Assembly (NCBI RefSeq): GCF_006715085.1
Contig: NZ_VFMM01000001.1
Location: forward strand, 2,294,001-2,358,000
Source of the DNA: Kribbella jejuensis
Lineage (GTDB): Bacteria > Actinomycetota > Actinomycetes > Propionibacteriales > Kribbellaceae
Direction of reading: 5' to 3'
Length of the DNA: 64,000 nucleotides
Shown here: in pieces, positions 7,822 through 16,554 of the stretch
Layout: the number at the start of each line of letters is the position of its first letter
Numbering within the stretch: the stretch's first letter is position 1
Notes under the pieces: model-generated
Databases searched by the model: none
What the model was told of the DNA's origin: nothing
The model's input: only the letters and a program-made list of their open reading frames with translations
Program-made: the position numbers and the translations under genes

Positions 7822-8969
7822 GCCCGCACGACCGAGTCGCGGTTCAGCTCGCGGTGGTTGGCGTAGCCGGACAGTGCCAGCGTGAGGTCCAGTTCGGCCA
7901 GGAGACAGCGGAGTACGTGCTCGACGCCCGCCTGGCCCGCGAGCGCCAGCCCGTAGAGCAGCGGGCGGCCGAGCAGTACCGCCTTGGCGCCCAGCGCGAG
8001 CGCCTTCGCGGCGTCGGAACCCGTGCGTACGCCGGAATCGAACAGGACCGTGAGCTGCTCGCCGACCGCGTCCGCGATCGCCGGTAGTGCGTCCAGCGCG
8101 GCGACCGCGCCGTCGACCTGGCGGCCTCCGTGGTTCGACACGACGATCCCGTCGACGCCGTGCTCGGCCGCGAGCTTCGCGTCCTCGACGTGGGTGATGC
8201 CCTTGAGCACGATCGGGCCGTCCCAGTTGTCGCGCAGGAACGACAGGTCGTCCCAGGCCAGGCCGACGTTCGGGAACATCTGCGCCCAGTGCATCACCGC
8301 CGCGGCCGGATCGTCGGTGATCGGGGCGACCAGCTTCGCCTGGAAGGCGGGGTCGCTGAAGTAGTTCGCCAACCCCTCGCCCTTCAGGAACGGCAGGAAG
8401 CCGCGGTCCAGGTCGGCCGGCCGCCAGCCGATCGTCCCGGTGTCGAGCGTGACCACGAGTACGGCGTAGCCGGCGGCCTTGGCGCGCTGCAGGAAGCTGA
8501 GGCAGACGTCGCGGTCGGTCGGGTAGTACAGCTGGAACCACTTGTTCGCGGCCTCGATCTCCTCGATCGCGTGGCTGGCCTGGGTGGAGTGCGTGTACGT
8601 GAGGCCGAGGGTGTCTGCGGCCCGGGCGGTGGCGAGTTCGCCGTCCGGGTGGGCGAGGGTCTGGACGCCGATCGGCGCGACGAGCACCGGCGCGGGCATC
8701 GCCGTACCGAGGATCGTGCAGGACAGGTCACGGTCGGTGCTCCCCCGGAGCATGCGGGGTGCCAGCCGCCAGCGGTCGAACGCCGCCTGGTTCGCCCGCG
8801 CGGTGGCGCCACCACCCGCGCTCGGCACGATGTATCCCATCGCCTCGACCGGCAGTTTCCCGGCCGCCTGCGACTCCAACCGCGCCAGGTCGGTGGTGAT
8901 CTCCGGCGTCGTCCCCTGCAGCATCCCCTGCAGGTAGATCTGCAGCTGGTAGTCCCCGAAGTTGGCCAT
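7818..8969 (-). CDS. FMN-dependent alpha-hydroxy acid oxidase (lactate 2-monooxygenase-like)
   Basis: 383 residues. The FMN barrel has APIGVQTLAHPDGE near the N-terminus, THSTQASHAIEEIE, QLYYPTDRD, the conserved Lys in VLKGITHVEDA, the catalytic His in VSNHGGRQVDG (SNHGGRQ is the family signature), and DSGVRTGSDAAKALALGAKAVLLGRP for FMN phosphate. The N-terminal MANFGDYQLQIYLQGM is typical of lactate 2-monooxygenase rather than membrane LldD. The ATG at 8969 is chosen because GGGAG stands 8 bases upstream; a GTG at 8993 is a less likely start. The start lies inside the 3' end of the upstream Lnt frame. Confidence 0.88.
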   Translation of the reverse strand: MANFGDYQLQIYLQGMLQGTTPEITTDLARLESQAAGKLPVEAMGYIVPSAGGGATARANQAAFDRWRLAPRMLRGSTDRDLSCTILGTAMPAPVLVAPIGVQTLAHPDGELATARAADTLGLTYTHSTQASHAIEEIEAANKWFQLYYPTDRDVCLSFLQRAKAAGYAVLVVTLDTGTIGWRPADLDRGFLPFLKGEGLANYFSDPAFQAKLVAPITDDPAAAVMHWAQMFPNVGLAWDDLSFLRDNWDGPIVLKGITHVEDAKLAAEHGVDGIVVSNHGGRQVDGAVAALDALPAIADAVGEQLTVLFDSGVRTGSDAAKALALGAKAVLLGRPLLYGLALAGQAGVEHVLRCLLAELDLTLALSGYANHRELNRDSVVRA

Positions 8970-10341
8970 GCCGGATGCTCCCACGACCACCACGCCGGCT
9001 CAACAGCACCACCCCCGCGAGCGCGATCAGGCCGCACAGCCAGGCGAACCAGTCGCCCCAGGCGGTGTAGAGCGTCCGGTCGACGCCTGGCCGGAGTTCG
9101 CCGATCAGGGTCGCCGGGCCGTCCGGCGGGGCGGTCGTCTCGGCGACGATGCGGCCGTTCGCGTCGGTCAGCGTCACGCGGCCCTTGCTGCCGTCGCGGG
9201 CGATCGGGATGCCGTTCTCGATCCCGCGGAGGATCGCCATCCGGCTGTGCAACCAGCCGTCGTCGACGAAGTCCAGCGCGGGGACGAGCAGCAGGCCGGT
9301 ACGGAGTTCGCCGTACTGCCGGGCGAGCGCCGGGAAGTCCATGTCCTTACAGATCATCAGCCCGAAGTCCTTGTACGTCGCCAGCTTGTCGCCGGACTCG
9401 TACGGCTCGAGGCCGGGGATCAGGTGGTGCTTGTCGTACGACGTCGGCGGGGTGCCGTCGGGGTGGAAGATCAGGGCACGGTTGTGGTCGCCGCCGCCGA
9501 GTGCGGTGACGCCGACGACCAGTTCGATCTTGTTGCTGATGGCAAGCTCTTGGAACAGCTTGGGCAGTCGGTCGTTCTGCACGTCGATCGTCTTCTCCGG
9601 GAGCAGGACGATCTGTGCGCCTTGGTGAGCGGCGTTCTCGATCAACGGGCGATACCGCTCCAGGATCTTTGGTCCACCTGCGTTCGGCCAGCCCGCGTCG
9701 TCGGCACCTTCAGCTGACAGTACTGCGATCTTCACGGGCTCGGCGTTGGTGCTGCCATCGAGTCGCACCACGCCGTACACGCACACACCCAGGGCAACCA
9801 CAAGCACGAGGAGGGTGCGCCGGGCCGCGATCGCCGCCGCCGGAAGCAACAAGAGGAAGCTCAAACCCCAGGGACCTGCCAACGAAACGATCTGGTTGAC
9901 CGGGGCAACTTCCACCTGCGTGTACGCGAGACTCGTGAACGCCCCGTGCGGCGAGACCATCGCGATCAAGTAATCAGCCGCGGCCCACAACGCCGGCGCC
10001 GCGACCGCCGCCACCACCGGATGCCCCCGTACCACCAACGCCCGGAAGAACAACACGGTCCCCGCGAACACCAAAGCCAACCCCACCAAAAACCCCAACA
10101 CCACTGGCGGAACCTCGAGATCCCCCAGCAAGTACCCCACTAGATTGCTGAGACCGAGCAGCCACCCCACGAACGCCGCCACCCCTGCGACCCACGCCCT
10201 CACCCGCGGCGCAACAAAGAAGACAGGCACCGGCGCCAGCCACGTCAACAAAGGAACCGTGTGCAAACCCGACCCGAAGAACAGCAGCACACCCGCGGCA
10301 ACAGCTGCCGCGACAGCCCACCACCTAGACACGTAGTTCAT
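8728..10341 (-). CDS. lnt: Apolipoprotein N-acyltransferase-like protein (Lnt), with an unusually long 3' overlap
   Basis: The first 200 residues are a set of membrane helices, followed by a nitrilase-type extracytoplasmic domain and a final helix (WFAWLCGLIALAGVVLL). The catalytic triad is visible: Glu249 (LPEKT), Lys304 (SYDKHHLIPG) and Cys331 (MICKDMDFP). Lnt adds the third acyl chain to lipoproteins. The family should end just after the last helix, near residue 450. Here the frame stays open for about 88 more residues, which look like out-of-frame translation of the next gene (overlap 242 bases). A TGA in another frame lies exactly at the expected end, so a frameshift or sequence error is possible. 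It overlaps tetR by 17 bases. Confidence 0.8.
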   Translation of the reverse strand: MNYVSRWWAVAAAVAAGVLLFFGSGLHTVPLLTWLAPVPVFFVAPRVRAWVAGVAAFVGWLLGLSNLVGYLLGDLEVPPVVLGFLVGLALVFAGTVLFFRALVVRGHPVVAAVAAPALWAAADYLIAMVSPHGAFTSLAYTQVEVAPVNQIVSLAGPWGLSFLLLLPAAAIAARRTLLVLVVALGVCVYGVVRLDGSTNAEPVKIAVLSAEGADDAGWPNAGGPKILERYRPLIENAAHQGAQIVLLPEKTIDVQNDRLPKLFQELAISNKIELVVGVTALGGGDHNRALIFHPDGTPPTSYDKHHLIPGLEPYESGDKLATYKDFGLMICKDMDFPALARQYGELRTGLLLVPALDFVDDGWLHSRMAILRGIENGIPIARDGSKGRVTLTDANGRIVAETTAPPDGPATLIGELRPGVDRTLYTAWGDWFAWLCGLIALAGVVLLSRRGGRGSIRHGQLRGLPAADLPAGDAAGDDAGDHHRPGAVGVAGGRETAGRGDGIHRAERGWWRHRAGEPGGVRPLAAGTPHAPGEHRP

Positions 10342-10906
10342 CGATCATCCTTTCGCCCAGGCGGAGGCACAGGGTGCGGAACGACTTGTCCGGCATGCTG
10401 ATGCGGTCGCCGTGGTGGAGCTGGATCAGGCCGTGCAGGAGAGCTGCGAACATCAGGCTGGTTTCCCAGATGTCCTGGTCGCGGAAGAGTTTCTGCTCGA
10501 CGCCGGCGGTGACCGCGTCGGCGACCAGGTTCAGCGTCGGCGACCTGCGGGCGCGAAAGTCCGCTGGGAACTGCCGCGCCTGGTCACGCCGTTCAGTGAA
10601 CATGTAGTCGTACAACCGCGGCTGGGCGAGTGCGAAGTCGACGTGGTCGACCAGCATCTCCCGCAGCCGTTCGTCCGCCGCGACCGGCCGGTCCGCGGCC
10701 TCCCAGCGCCGGACCAGCTCGGCGAACGCCGTGTCGGCCACCGCGTTCAGCAACGTTTCCCGATCCGGGAAGTACTGGTAGATCGCCATCGGCGTGATCC
10801 CGACCGCGGCCGCCACCTTCCGCATCGACACCCCGGCCGCGCCGTGCTCGGTCAGCAAGTACGTCGCCGCCACGGTGATCCGCTCTTTTGTCGTCACGGA
10901 AACCAT
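10325..10906 (-). CDS. TetR-family transcriptional repressor
   Basis: 193 residues from the ATG at 10906. The N-terminal HTH is textbook: TTKERITVAATYLLTEHGAAGVSMRKVAAAVGITPMAIYQYFPDRETLLNAV, split over helices 1-3. The C-terminal ligand domain is TetR_C_13/33-like and gives no ligand hint. A perfect palindrome 14 bases upstream (10920-10936) is its likely operator. It also faces the divergent membrane protein at 11063, so it probably controls both itself (with lnt behind it) and that gene. Confidence 0.9.
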   Translation of the reverse strand: MVSVTTKERITVAATYLLTEHGAAGVSMRKVAAAVGITPMAIYQYFPDRETLLNAVADTAFAELVRRWEAADRPVAADERLREMLVDHVDFALAQPRLYDYMFTERRDQARQFPADFRARRSPTLNLVADAVTAGVEQKLFRDQDIWETSLMFAALLHGLIQLHHGDRISMPDKSFRTLCLRLGERMIDELRV

Positions 10907-10919
10907 TAGAAACGCATTC

Positions 10920-10936
10920 CCTATACGCCGTATAGG
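10920..10936. promoter_or_regulatory. Palindromic operator, probable TetR-family binding site
   Basis: CCTATACG-C-CGTATAGG: two perfect 8-bp arms around a single C. It sits in the divergent intergenic space between the tetR start (10906) and the membrane protein start (11063). Size and position are those expected for a TetR-family autoregulatory site. Confidence 0.7.
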
Positions 10937-11062
10937 CAATGTGACCCTGATTGGACCCTGAGACCGTGACATCCGTCAGGGACCGGACCGCGCCGGACGT
11001 CAGCACCGGAACGGGACGGATCGCATCCGCAGGCCCCGCCCGCCGCGCCCACAGTGGTGACC

Positions 11063-12061
11063 ATGACGAACACGCACGTGGTGACCGCTCCCCGACGAAG
11101 CGGCGTGAAGCGCGGACTGCCGGCTCTCGGCCTGTTCTTCCTGTCTCCGATGGTCGCCGAGTTCCTGCTCGGGAACATCCCGATCAGCGGCCTGTTCGCA
11201 CTGTTCGCCCTGGCCCCGCTGTACGGCGGCGGCGCGGTGCTGATCCGTGAGGTCGCCCGGCGCCGCGGCTGGGGCTACCCGAGCATCCTGATCCTCGCCC
11301 TCGCGTACGGCGTGATCGAGGAGGGCATCACCACCCAGTCGCTGTTCAACCCGAACTACGCGCACCTGCGGCTACTCGACCCAGGCCACATCTCGTTCCT
11401 CGGCATAGGCGCACCGTGGACCGTGATGGTCCTCGGCCTGCACACGCTCTGGAGCATCACGGTCCCGATCGTCGTGATGGAGTCCCTGTCCAGCCGCCCG
11501 CGCGAACCCTGGCTGGGCAAGCTCGGCCTCAGCGTGTACGGCGTCCTGTTCATCCTCGGCGTCGTCGCGACCACACTGTTCGGCTACGCCCAGGACTCGT
11601 TCCGCGCCTCCCCCGGGCAGAACGTCGGCGTTGCCGTCGCGGTCGTCGTACTGATCGCTCTCGCAGTCTGGGCCGGCCGCCGCACGCCCCGGCGTACCAC
11701 CGGAAATGTCCCGTCGCCGTGGATCGTCGGCATCGTCGGACTCGTGCTCAGCAGCGGCTGGATGCTCGTGAATGACGAGATCAAGAACGGCTGGCTCTGC
11801 GCCGCGGTATCGATCGCCGTCGACGTACTCGCGATCGTCCTGTTCGTCACGTGGTCCCGCCGGACCACGTGGACGCGAATGCACACCTTGGCCGCGGCGG
11901 GCGGCGCGATGCTCACCTACGCGTGGCATGCGTTTCCGGAAAGCCCGACCTTCGGCGCCTCGAGGACGGTCGACCTGATCGGGAACGGGGTCTTCGCCCT
12001 GCTCGCGGTGGTCCTGCTGATCTCTGCGACAATCAGGTGTGACAAGTTCGTTCGCTCCTGA
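11063..12061 (+). CDS. Polytopic membrane protein, unknown function
   Basis: About 332 residues with roughly eight hydrophobic helices; the loops are short and Arg-rich on the presumed cytoplasmic side. A polar patch inside the third helix (YGVIEEGITTQSLFNPNYAHL) recalls the EE motif of CPBP/Abi membrane proteases but lacks their Arg and later His motifs, so I do not assign that family. It is divergent from tetR across a palindromic operator, which makes it the likely repressed target (possibly a transporter or resistance protein). The ATG at 11063 is chosen over a GTG 9 bases earlier. The 3' end overlaps the MFS gene by 23 bases. Confidence 0.7.
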   Translation: MTNTHVVTAPRRSGVKRGLPALGLFFLSPMVAEFLLGNIPISGLFALFALAPLYGGGAVLIREVARRRGWGYPSILILALAYGVIEEGITTQSLFNPNYAHLRLLDPGHISFLGIGAPWTVMVLGLHTLWSITVPIVVMESLSSRPREPWLGKLGLSVYGVLFILGVVATTLFGYAQDSFRASPGQNVGVAVAVVVLIALAVWAGRRTPRRTTGNVPSPWIVGIVGLVLSSGWMLVNDEIKNGWLCAAVSIAVDVLAIVLFVTWSRRTTWTRMHTLAAAGGAMLTYAWHAFPESPTFGASRTVDLIGNGVFALLAVVLLISATIRCDKFVRS

Positions 12062-13241
12062 CCGTACGGCGCGGCACGTCAGCCTGGCGTTGTTCGCGCT
12101 GGCGACCGGTGGTTTCGCGATCGGGACCACCGAGTTCGTCACGATGGGGCTGCTGCCACAGATCGCGGACGGCGTCCGGATCTCGATCCCGACCGCGGGC
12201 CACATCGTCTCGGCGTACGCGCTGGGCGTCGTGGTGGGTGCTCCGGTGATCGCGGCGCTCGGCGCGCGGACGGGCAGAAAACGGTTGTTGCTCGGGCTGA
12301 TGGCGGTTTTCGTGGTCGGCAACGTGCTGTCGGCCGTTGCCTCGAGCTACGAGTTCCTGCTGGCGGCGCGGTTCCTGTCCGGGTTGCCGCACGGCGCGTT
12401 CTTCGGGATCGGCGCGGTGGTCGGAGCGTCGATGGTTCCGGCCGAGCGGCGGGCGCGGGCGGTGTCGATGACGATGGTGGGGCTCCCGGTCGCGAACATC
12501 ATCGGCGTACCGGTGACGACTCTGCTCGGGCAGCAACTCGGGTGGCAGGTGCCGTTCCTCGCGGTCGGCGTACTCGGTCTGCTGACGCTGGTCGCCGTCT
12601 GGCTCTGGATCCCGCCGCAGCCGGTCGGGAGCGACGTCAACGTCCGCAGCGAGCTGAGTGCGCTGGCCCGGCCGCAGGTGTGGATGGCGCTGCTGGTCGG
12701 CATGGTCGGGTTCGGCGGGATGTTCGCGACGTACTCGTACATCACGCCGACGATGACGGAACTGGCCGGTTTCTCCGAGTCCGCGGTGACGATCGTGCTC
12801 GGCGTGTACGGCGTGGGCATGACGGTCGGCACCGTTCTCGGCGGCCGGCTCGCGGACCGCTCGCTGATGGGCAGCGTGTACGGCGGCCTGGTCGCGGTCG
12901 CCGTCGTACTGGGGACGTTCGGCTGGCTCGCACACACTCGGCCCGGCGCGCTGATCGCGGTGTTCGCGATGGGCTGCTCCGCGAGCATCCTGGTCCCGGC
13001 GCTGCAGACGCGCCTGATGGACGTCGCCCACGAGGGCCAGTCGCTGGCCGCCTCGCTGAACCACTCCACACTGAACATCGCGAACGCCCTCGGTGCCTGG
13101 CTCGGCGGCGTCGTCCTGGCCGCCGGCTACGGCTACGAATGGCCCAGCCGCCTCGGCGCCGCCCTCGCCGTGGCCGGCCTGATCCTGGCCGCGATCTCCG
13201 GCCTGATGGAACGCCGAGGGTCGACTCAGGTACTTGCCTGA
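12039..13241 (+). CDS. MFS transporter, drug:H+ antiporter DHA1 (AraJ/Cmx-like)
   Basis: 400 residues in twelve helices. It starts with the characteristic FALATGGFAIGTTEFVTMGLLPQIA of the AraJ/PbuE/Cmx branch. Motif A-like GARTGRKRLLLG follows helix 2, and the helix 4-5 stretch is RFLSGLPHGAFFGIGAVVGAS. Relatives export chloramphenicol, purine analogues or sugars. Because it overlaps the unknown membrane protein by 23 bases it is probably co-expressed with it, and so under the same TetR control. Start is GTG at 12039. Confidence 0.88.
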   Translation: MTSSFAPDRTARHVSLALFALATGGFAIGTTEFVTMGLLPQIADGVRISIPTAGHIVSAYALGVVVGAPVIAALGARTGRKRLLLGLMAVFVVGNVLSAVASSYEFLLAARFLSGLPHGAFFGIGAVVGASMVPAERRARAVSMTMVGLPVANIIGVPVTTLLGQQLGWQVPFLAVGVLGLLTLVAVWLWIPPQPVGSDVNVRSELSALARPQVWMALLVGMVGFGGMFATYSYITPTMTELAGFSESAVTIVLGVYGVGMTVGTVLGGRLADRSLMGSVYGGLVAVAVVLGTFGWLAHTRPGALIAVFAMGCSASILVPALQTRLMDVAHEGQSLAASLNHSTLNIANALGAWLGGVVLAAGYGYEWPSRLGAALAVAGLILAAISGLMERRGSTQVLA

Positions 13242-13276
13242 GGGTTTCGTGACCAGGGACTTGGTTAGATCGGTGT

Positions 13277-14524
13277 ATGGCGACCTTGACGTTGGGTGCT
13301 GCCGACCTGGTCCGGCGGCGTGGGCTGCGGCGGATGCGCTCGGTGGCGCTGGCCCTGCTCGTGCTGGCGGCGGCGATCTACGTGGCGACGCTGCACCGCG
13401 GCGGTGGCTGGGCCTATCTGAACGCGGCCTCCGAGGCGGCGATGGTGGGTGCGCTGGCGGACTGGTTCGCGGTCACCGCGCTGTTCCGGCGGCCGCTCGG
13501 GCTGCCGATCCCGCACACCGCGATCGTGCCGACCCGCAAGGACAGCCTGGCGGAGAGTCTCGAGCAGTTCGTGACCGAGAACTTCCTCTCCGAGGAAGTC
13601 GTCTCGGAAAAGATGCGGACCGCGGAGATCAGCCGCCGGGTCGGTGAGTGGCTTGCCGACGGCAACCATGCCGAGCGGATCGTGGCCGAGGGCGCCCGGA
13701 CGGTCGGCGCGGCGCTGCCGAAGCTCGGCGACGACGACGTGGCCGCGTTCGTCCGCGGTTCGCTGCTGCCGCGCTTCGTGAAGGAGCCGTTGAGTCCGAT
13801 CGCCGGGCACTTCGTCCAGTCGGTGGTCGAGGACGGCGCACACCACGCGCTGTTCGACCTGCTGATGGTGGAGGCGTACGACTGGCTGGCGAGCAACCGG
13901 GACCTGCTCGCCGACGTGGTCGGCCCGCGCGCGCCGCGGTGGTCGCCGCAGTGGGTGGACCGGCTGGTGATCGACCGGATCCACCGCGAGGCGCTGGCGT
14001 GGCTGGCCGACGTACGGGACAACCAGGCGCACCCCGCCCGCCGGGCCGTCGACCGGCTGCTCGCCCAACTGGCCGACGACCTGCAGAACGACCCGGAGAC
14101 GATGGAACGGTTCGAGGCCTGGAAGGCTCGGATGCTGACCCATCCGGACATGAGCAACAGCCTGACCGCGGTCTGGGACGCGATGCGGACCGCGCTGATC
14201 GACTCGATCAACGACCCGAACAGCACGCTGCGCGTTCGCGGCATCAAGGTGCTGCACGACCTCGGCGACCGCCTCCAGCACGACGACGACCTCCGCACCA
14301 AGGTCGACACCCGCGCCGCCGAGGCGGTCGGGTACGTCGTCCGCACCTACGGCACGGAGATCGTCTCGGTCATTTCTGACACCATCGAACGCTGGGACGG
14401 CCGCGAAGCCGCCGCCCGCATCGAACTCCACGTCGGCCGCGACCTTCAGTTCATCCGCATCAACGGCACCGTCGTCGGCGCCCTCGTAGGCCTCCTGATC
14501 CACACCGCCAGCCAGCTGATCTGA
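13277..14524 (+). CDS. DUF445 family membrane-associated protein
   Basis: 415 residues. One N-terminal membrane helix (VALALLVLAAAIYVATL) is followed by the family signature AAMVGALADWFAVTALFRRPLGLPIPHTAIVPTRK (about 55-90, contiguous in the protein), and then a long helical region. The C-terminus ends in another hydrophobic helix (INGTVVGALVGLLIHTASQLI). DUF445/YheB-YtcJ-like proteins are common in actinobacteria and poorly characterised. No operon partner is evident. Confidence 0.85.
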   Translation: MATLTLGAADLVRRRGLRRMRSVALALLVLAAAIYVATLHRGGGWAYLNAASEAAMVGALADWFAVTALFRRPLGLPIPHTAIVPTRKDSLAESLEQFVTENFLSEEVVSEKMRTAEISRRVGEWLADGNHAERIVAEGARTVGAALPKLGDDDVAAFVRGSLLPRFVKEPLSPIAGHFVQSVVEDGAHHALFDLLMVEAYDWLASNRDLLADVVGPRAPRWSPQWVDRLVIDRIHREALAWLADVRDNQAHPARRAVDRLLAQLADDLQNDPETMERFEAWKARMLTHPDMSNSLTAVWDAMRTALIDSINDPNSTLRVRGIKVLHDLGDRLQHDDDLRTKVDTRAAEAVGYVVRTYGTEIVSVISDTIERWDGREAAARIELHVGRDLQFIRINGTVVGALVGLLIHTASQLI

Positions 14525-14578
14525 CGCTGTGCGCCGGTCGGGGCAACCATCCGGAAGACCCAGGCGGTCCAGCAGGAT

Positions 14579-15118
14579 GTGAGCATCGACGACGGCGTGG
14601 TGACGGAGGTGAGAGCGGTGCCGACCGGCGGTACGGCGAGTTTCGACGCGTTCGTGGCAGCCCGCTCACTGGCCCTGGTCCGGACCGCGTACCTGCTGAC
14701 CCGCGACCACGCGCTGGCCGAGGACCTTGTGCAGACCGCGCTGGCGAAGGCGTGGTTCCACTGGAGCCGGATCCGCGAGGACAACCCGGAGCCGTACGTC
14801 CGGCGGATCCTGGTCACGACGTACGCCTCCTGGTGGCACCGCAAGTGGACCGGCGAGATCCCGACCGAGGAGCTGCCCGAGGCCCCGGTCCCGCACCGTG
14901 AGGACCGCCTCGACCTGTGGGACGCGATCGGCCGGCTCCCCCGCCGGCAACGCGCGGTCGTCGTACTGCGCTTCTACGAAGACCTCAGCGAGCCCGAGAC
15001 CGCGCGCCTCATGGGGACGAGCGTCGGCACCGTCAAGAGTCAGACCGCCAAGGCTCTTACGAAGCTCCGGCTCGACCCGGCGTTGACCACTCCGGCAGAT
15101 CTGGAGACCCCACGATGA
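14579..15118 (+). CDS. ECF RNA polymerase sigma factor, SigE-like (SigE family of actinobacteria)
   Basis: 179 residues. Region 2 is FDAFVAARSLALVRTAYLLTRD, then AEDLVQTALAKAWFHW. Region 4 is IGRLPRRQRAVVVLRFYEDLSEPETARLMGTSVGTVKSQTAKAL. The WHRKWTGEIPTEELPE linker is typical of the SigE/RpoE-like family found in many paralogues in Kribbella and Streptomyces. GTG start. Its last four bases overlap the start of the next gene (ATGA), so the membrane protein that follows is the natural candidate for its anti-sigma or sensor partner. Confidence 0.92.
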   Translation: MSIDDGVVTEVRAVPTGGTASFDAFVAARSLALVRTAYLLTRDHALAEDLVQTALAKAWFHWSRIREDNPEPYVRRILVTTYASWWHRKWTGEIPTEELPEAPVPHREDRLDLWDAIGRLPRRQRAVVVLRFYEDLSEPETARLMGTSVGTVKSQTAKALTKLRLDPALTTPADLETPR

Positions 15119-16554
15119 ACCTCCAAGACCTCCGCGACGAGCTCAGCACCCGCGCCGCCGACGCCGACCAGCACCAGAACGACCTGCTGCCCGGCGTACG
15201 GCACAAGGTCCGCCGTACCAAGCGGCGCCGGATCGTCACCGCCGCCGGAGCGGCCGCCGCCGTACTCGCGGCCGTCGTCGCCGGATTCCTCCCTGGGACG
15301 CATTCGGCAACCCCGCCGGCCGACCGGCCGCCCGCGGACTACACCCGCGACGGCGTCACGGTTCCGGGCACGGTCGGCAGCGACAAGTTGCTCAAGGCAT
15401 GGATCGGCGACCGCGGCCAGGACAAGCTGTCGTTCTCCTGGACCCCGACCACCGACTCGATCACCGTCCACGCCAACTGCGAGGCGGACGGCGGTCTGTA
15501 CGCCGTCCGCTTCAAGATCAACGGTTGGTACGTCGGTGACGCCGGCTGTGTGACCGGATCCGATGCATGGACGCTGGGCAGCAGCGTGTCGCTGCGACCG
15601 GACTCGCCGTTCTGGCTGGCGTCCCCGATCGGCCGACCGGTCCAGGTCGTCGCGGACGTGATCGATCTGTCGACCCGGCGCGTGGTCACTCCCCACGCCC
15701 GGATCTCGCTCGGCATCTACTCGACGCCGTACGACCCGTCGGCGGCGGTCGACGGCGCACCGGCGCGGACGGTCCCGGCCGGCCCGGACGACTACACCAA
15801 GGACGGCGTCGTCTACCGGCGGCGCATCGGCGGCGACACCCTGGCCGGCGCCCAGATCGCGGACCCCGGCCGCAGCCAGGTGCACTTCAGCTTCACCTCG
15901 ACCGGCAGACCGCTGGTCGTGCACCAGTTCTGTACGGCGAACGCGGGCTCCGACAGCGAAGAACGCCCGTACTCGATCTCTGTCCGCGTCGGCGCCGGAG
16001 AGCCCAACATCTCCACCTGCGTCGGCAACTCGACGGACGCGGGCGCCGGCGACAGCGTGACGCTCCCGGCGCCGGTCCCGGCCGGACAGCGCATCGACGT
16101 CGTCGCGGAGGTAGTACCGGCGAAACCGGGCGGCCCGCCGGTGCCACCGGACACGCGCTTCGGTCTGGGCGTCTACTTCCAGGGCGAGCAGCGGACGATC
16201 GACGGCGTCGACCTGGCGGAGCGGATCGAGCTCGGGGGGTACGACTACCGCCTCGCGGACGTCCGGACGGCGCCCGGCCCGAGCAAGAAGCTCACGATCG
16301 CCACACCCGCCGGGCGCCCGTACGTGATCGCGTACGGCAGCTCACCGCTCGGCGTCGCGGGTGAGGTCACCGGCAGCCTCTGGATCGGCAAGACCGAGCG
16401 CACGCTCAGCATCGGGCCGAACACCACCGGCGCTCTGGGTCTCAGTACTTATCCGCGCGCCGCCGGAGCGGCCGACCGCGCCACCCTCACCGTCTCGAAC
16501 GGCACGCCGACCAAGGGCACGCTGATCGTGGCGCTGTACGAACCGGTGTCCTAG
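15115..16554 (+). CDS. Single-pass membrane protein with three extracellular beta repeats, sigma-factor partner
   Basis: 479 residues. A short cytoplasmic N-terminus (MNLQDLRDELSTRAADADQ, then RRTKRRR), a membrane helix around 43-62, and then about 410 extracellular residues. These fall into three related blocks of about 130 residues. The first two begin with DYTRDGV and DYTKDGV and each hold a Cys pair that could form a disulphide (CEADGG...AGC and FCTANAG...STC). The third block lacks the cysteines. Many sigE genes in this group are followed by such a protein; the N-terminus is short for a classical zinc anti-sigma domain and has no HXXXCXXC motif. Function as an anti-sigma factor is inferred from context only. 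Confidence 0.75.
   Translation: MNLQDLRDELSTRAADADQHQNDLLPGVRHKVRRTKRRRIVTAAGAAAAVLAAVVAGFLPGTHSATPPADRPPADYTRDGVTVPGTVGSDKLLKAWIGDRGQDKLSFSWTPTTDSITVHANCEADGGLYAVRFKINGWYVGDAGCVTGSDAWTLGSSVSLRPDSPFWLASPIGRPVQVVADVIDLSTRRVVTPHARISLGIYSTPYDPSAAVDGAPARTVPAGPDDYTKDGVVYRRRIGGDTLAGAQIADPGRSQVHFSFTSTGRPLVVHQFCTANAGSDSEERPYSISVRVGAGEPNISTCVGNSTDAGAGDSVTLPAPVPAGQRIDVVAEVVPAKPGGPPVPPDTRFGLGVYFQGEQRTIDGVDLAERIELGGYDYRLADVRTAPGPSKKLTIATPAGRPYVIAYGSSPLGVAGEVTGSLWIGKTERTLSIGPNTTGALGLSTYPRAAGAADRATLTVSNGTPTKGTLIVALYEPVS

Noticed and set aside
11063-12061. CPBP/Abi intramembrane protease
   Set aside because: An EE pair is present, but the following Arg and the later FxxxH and HxxxN/D motifs are missing.
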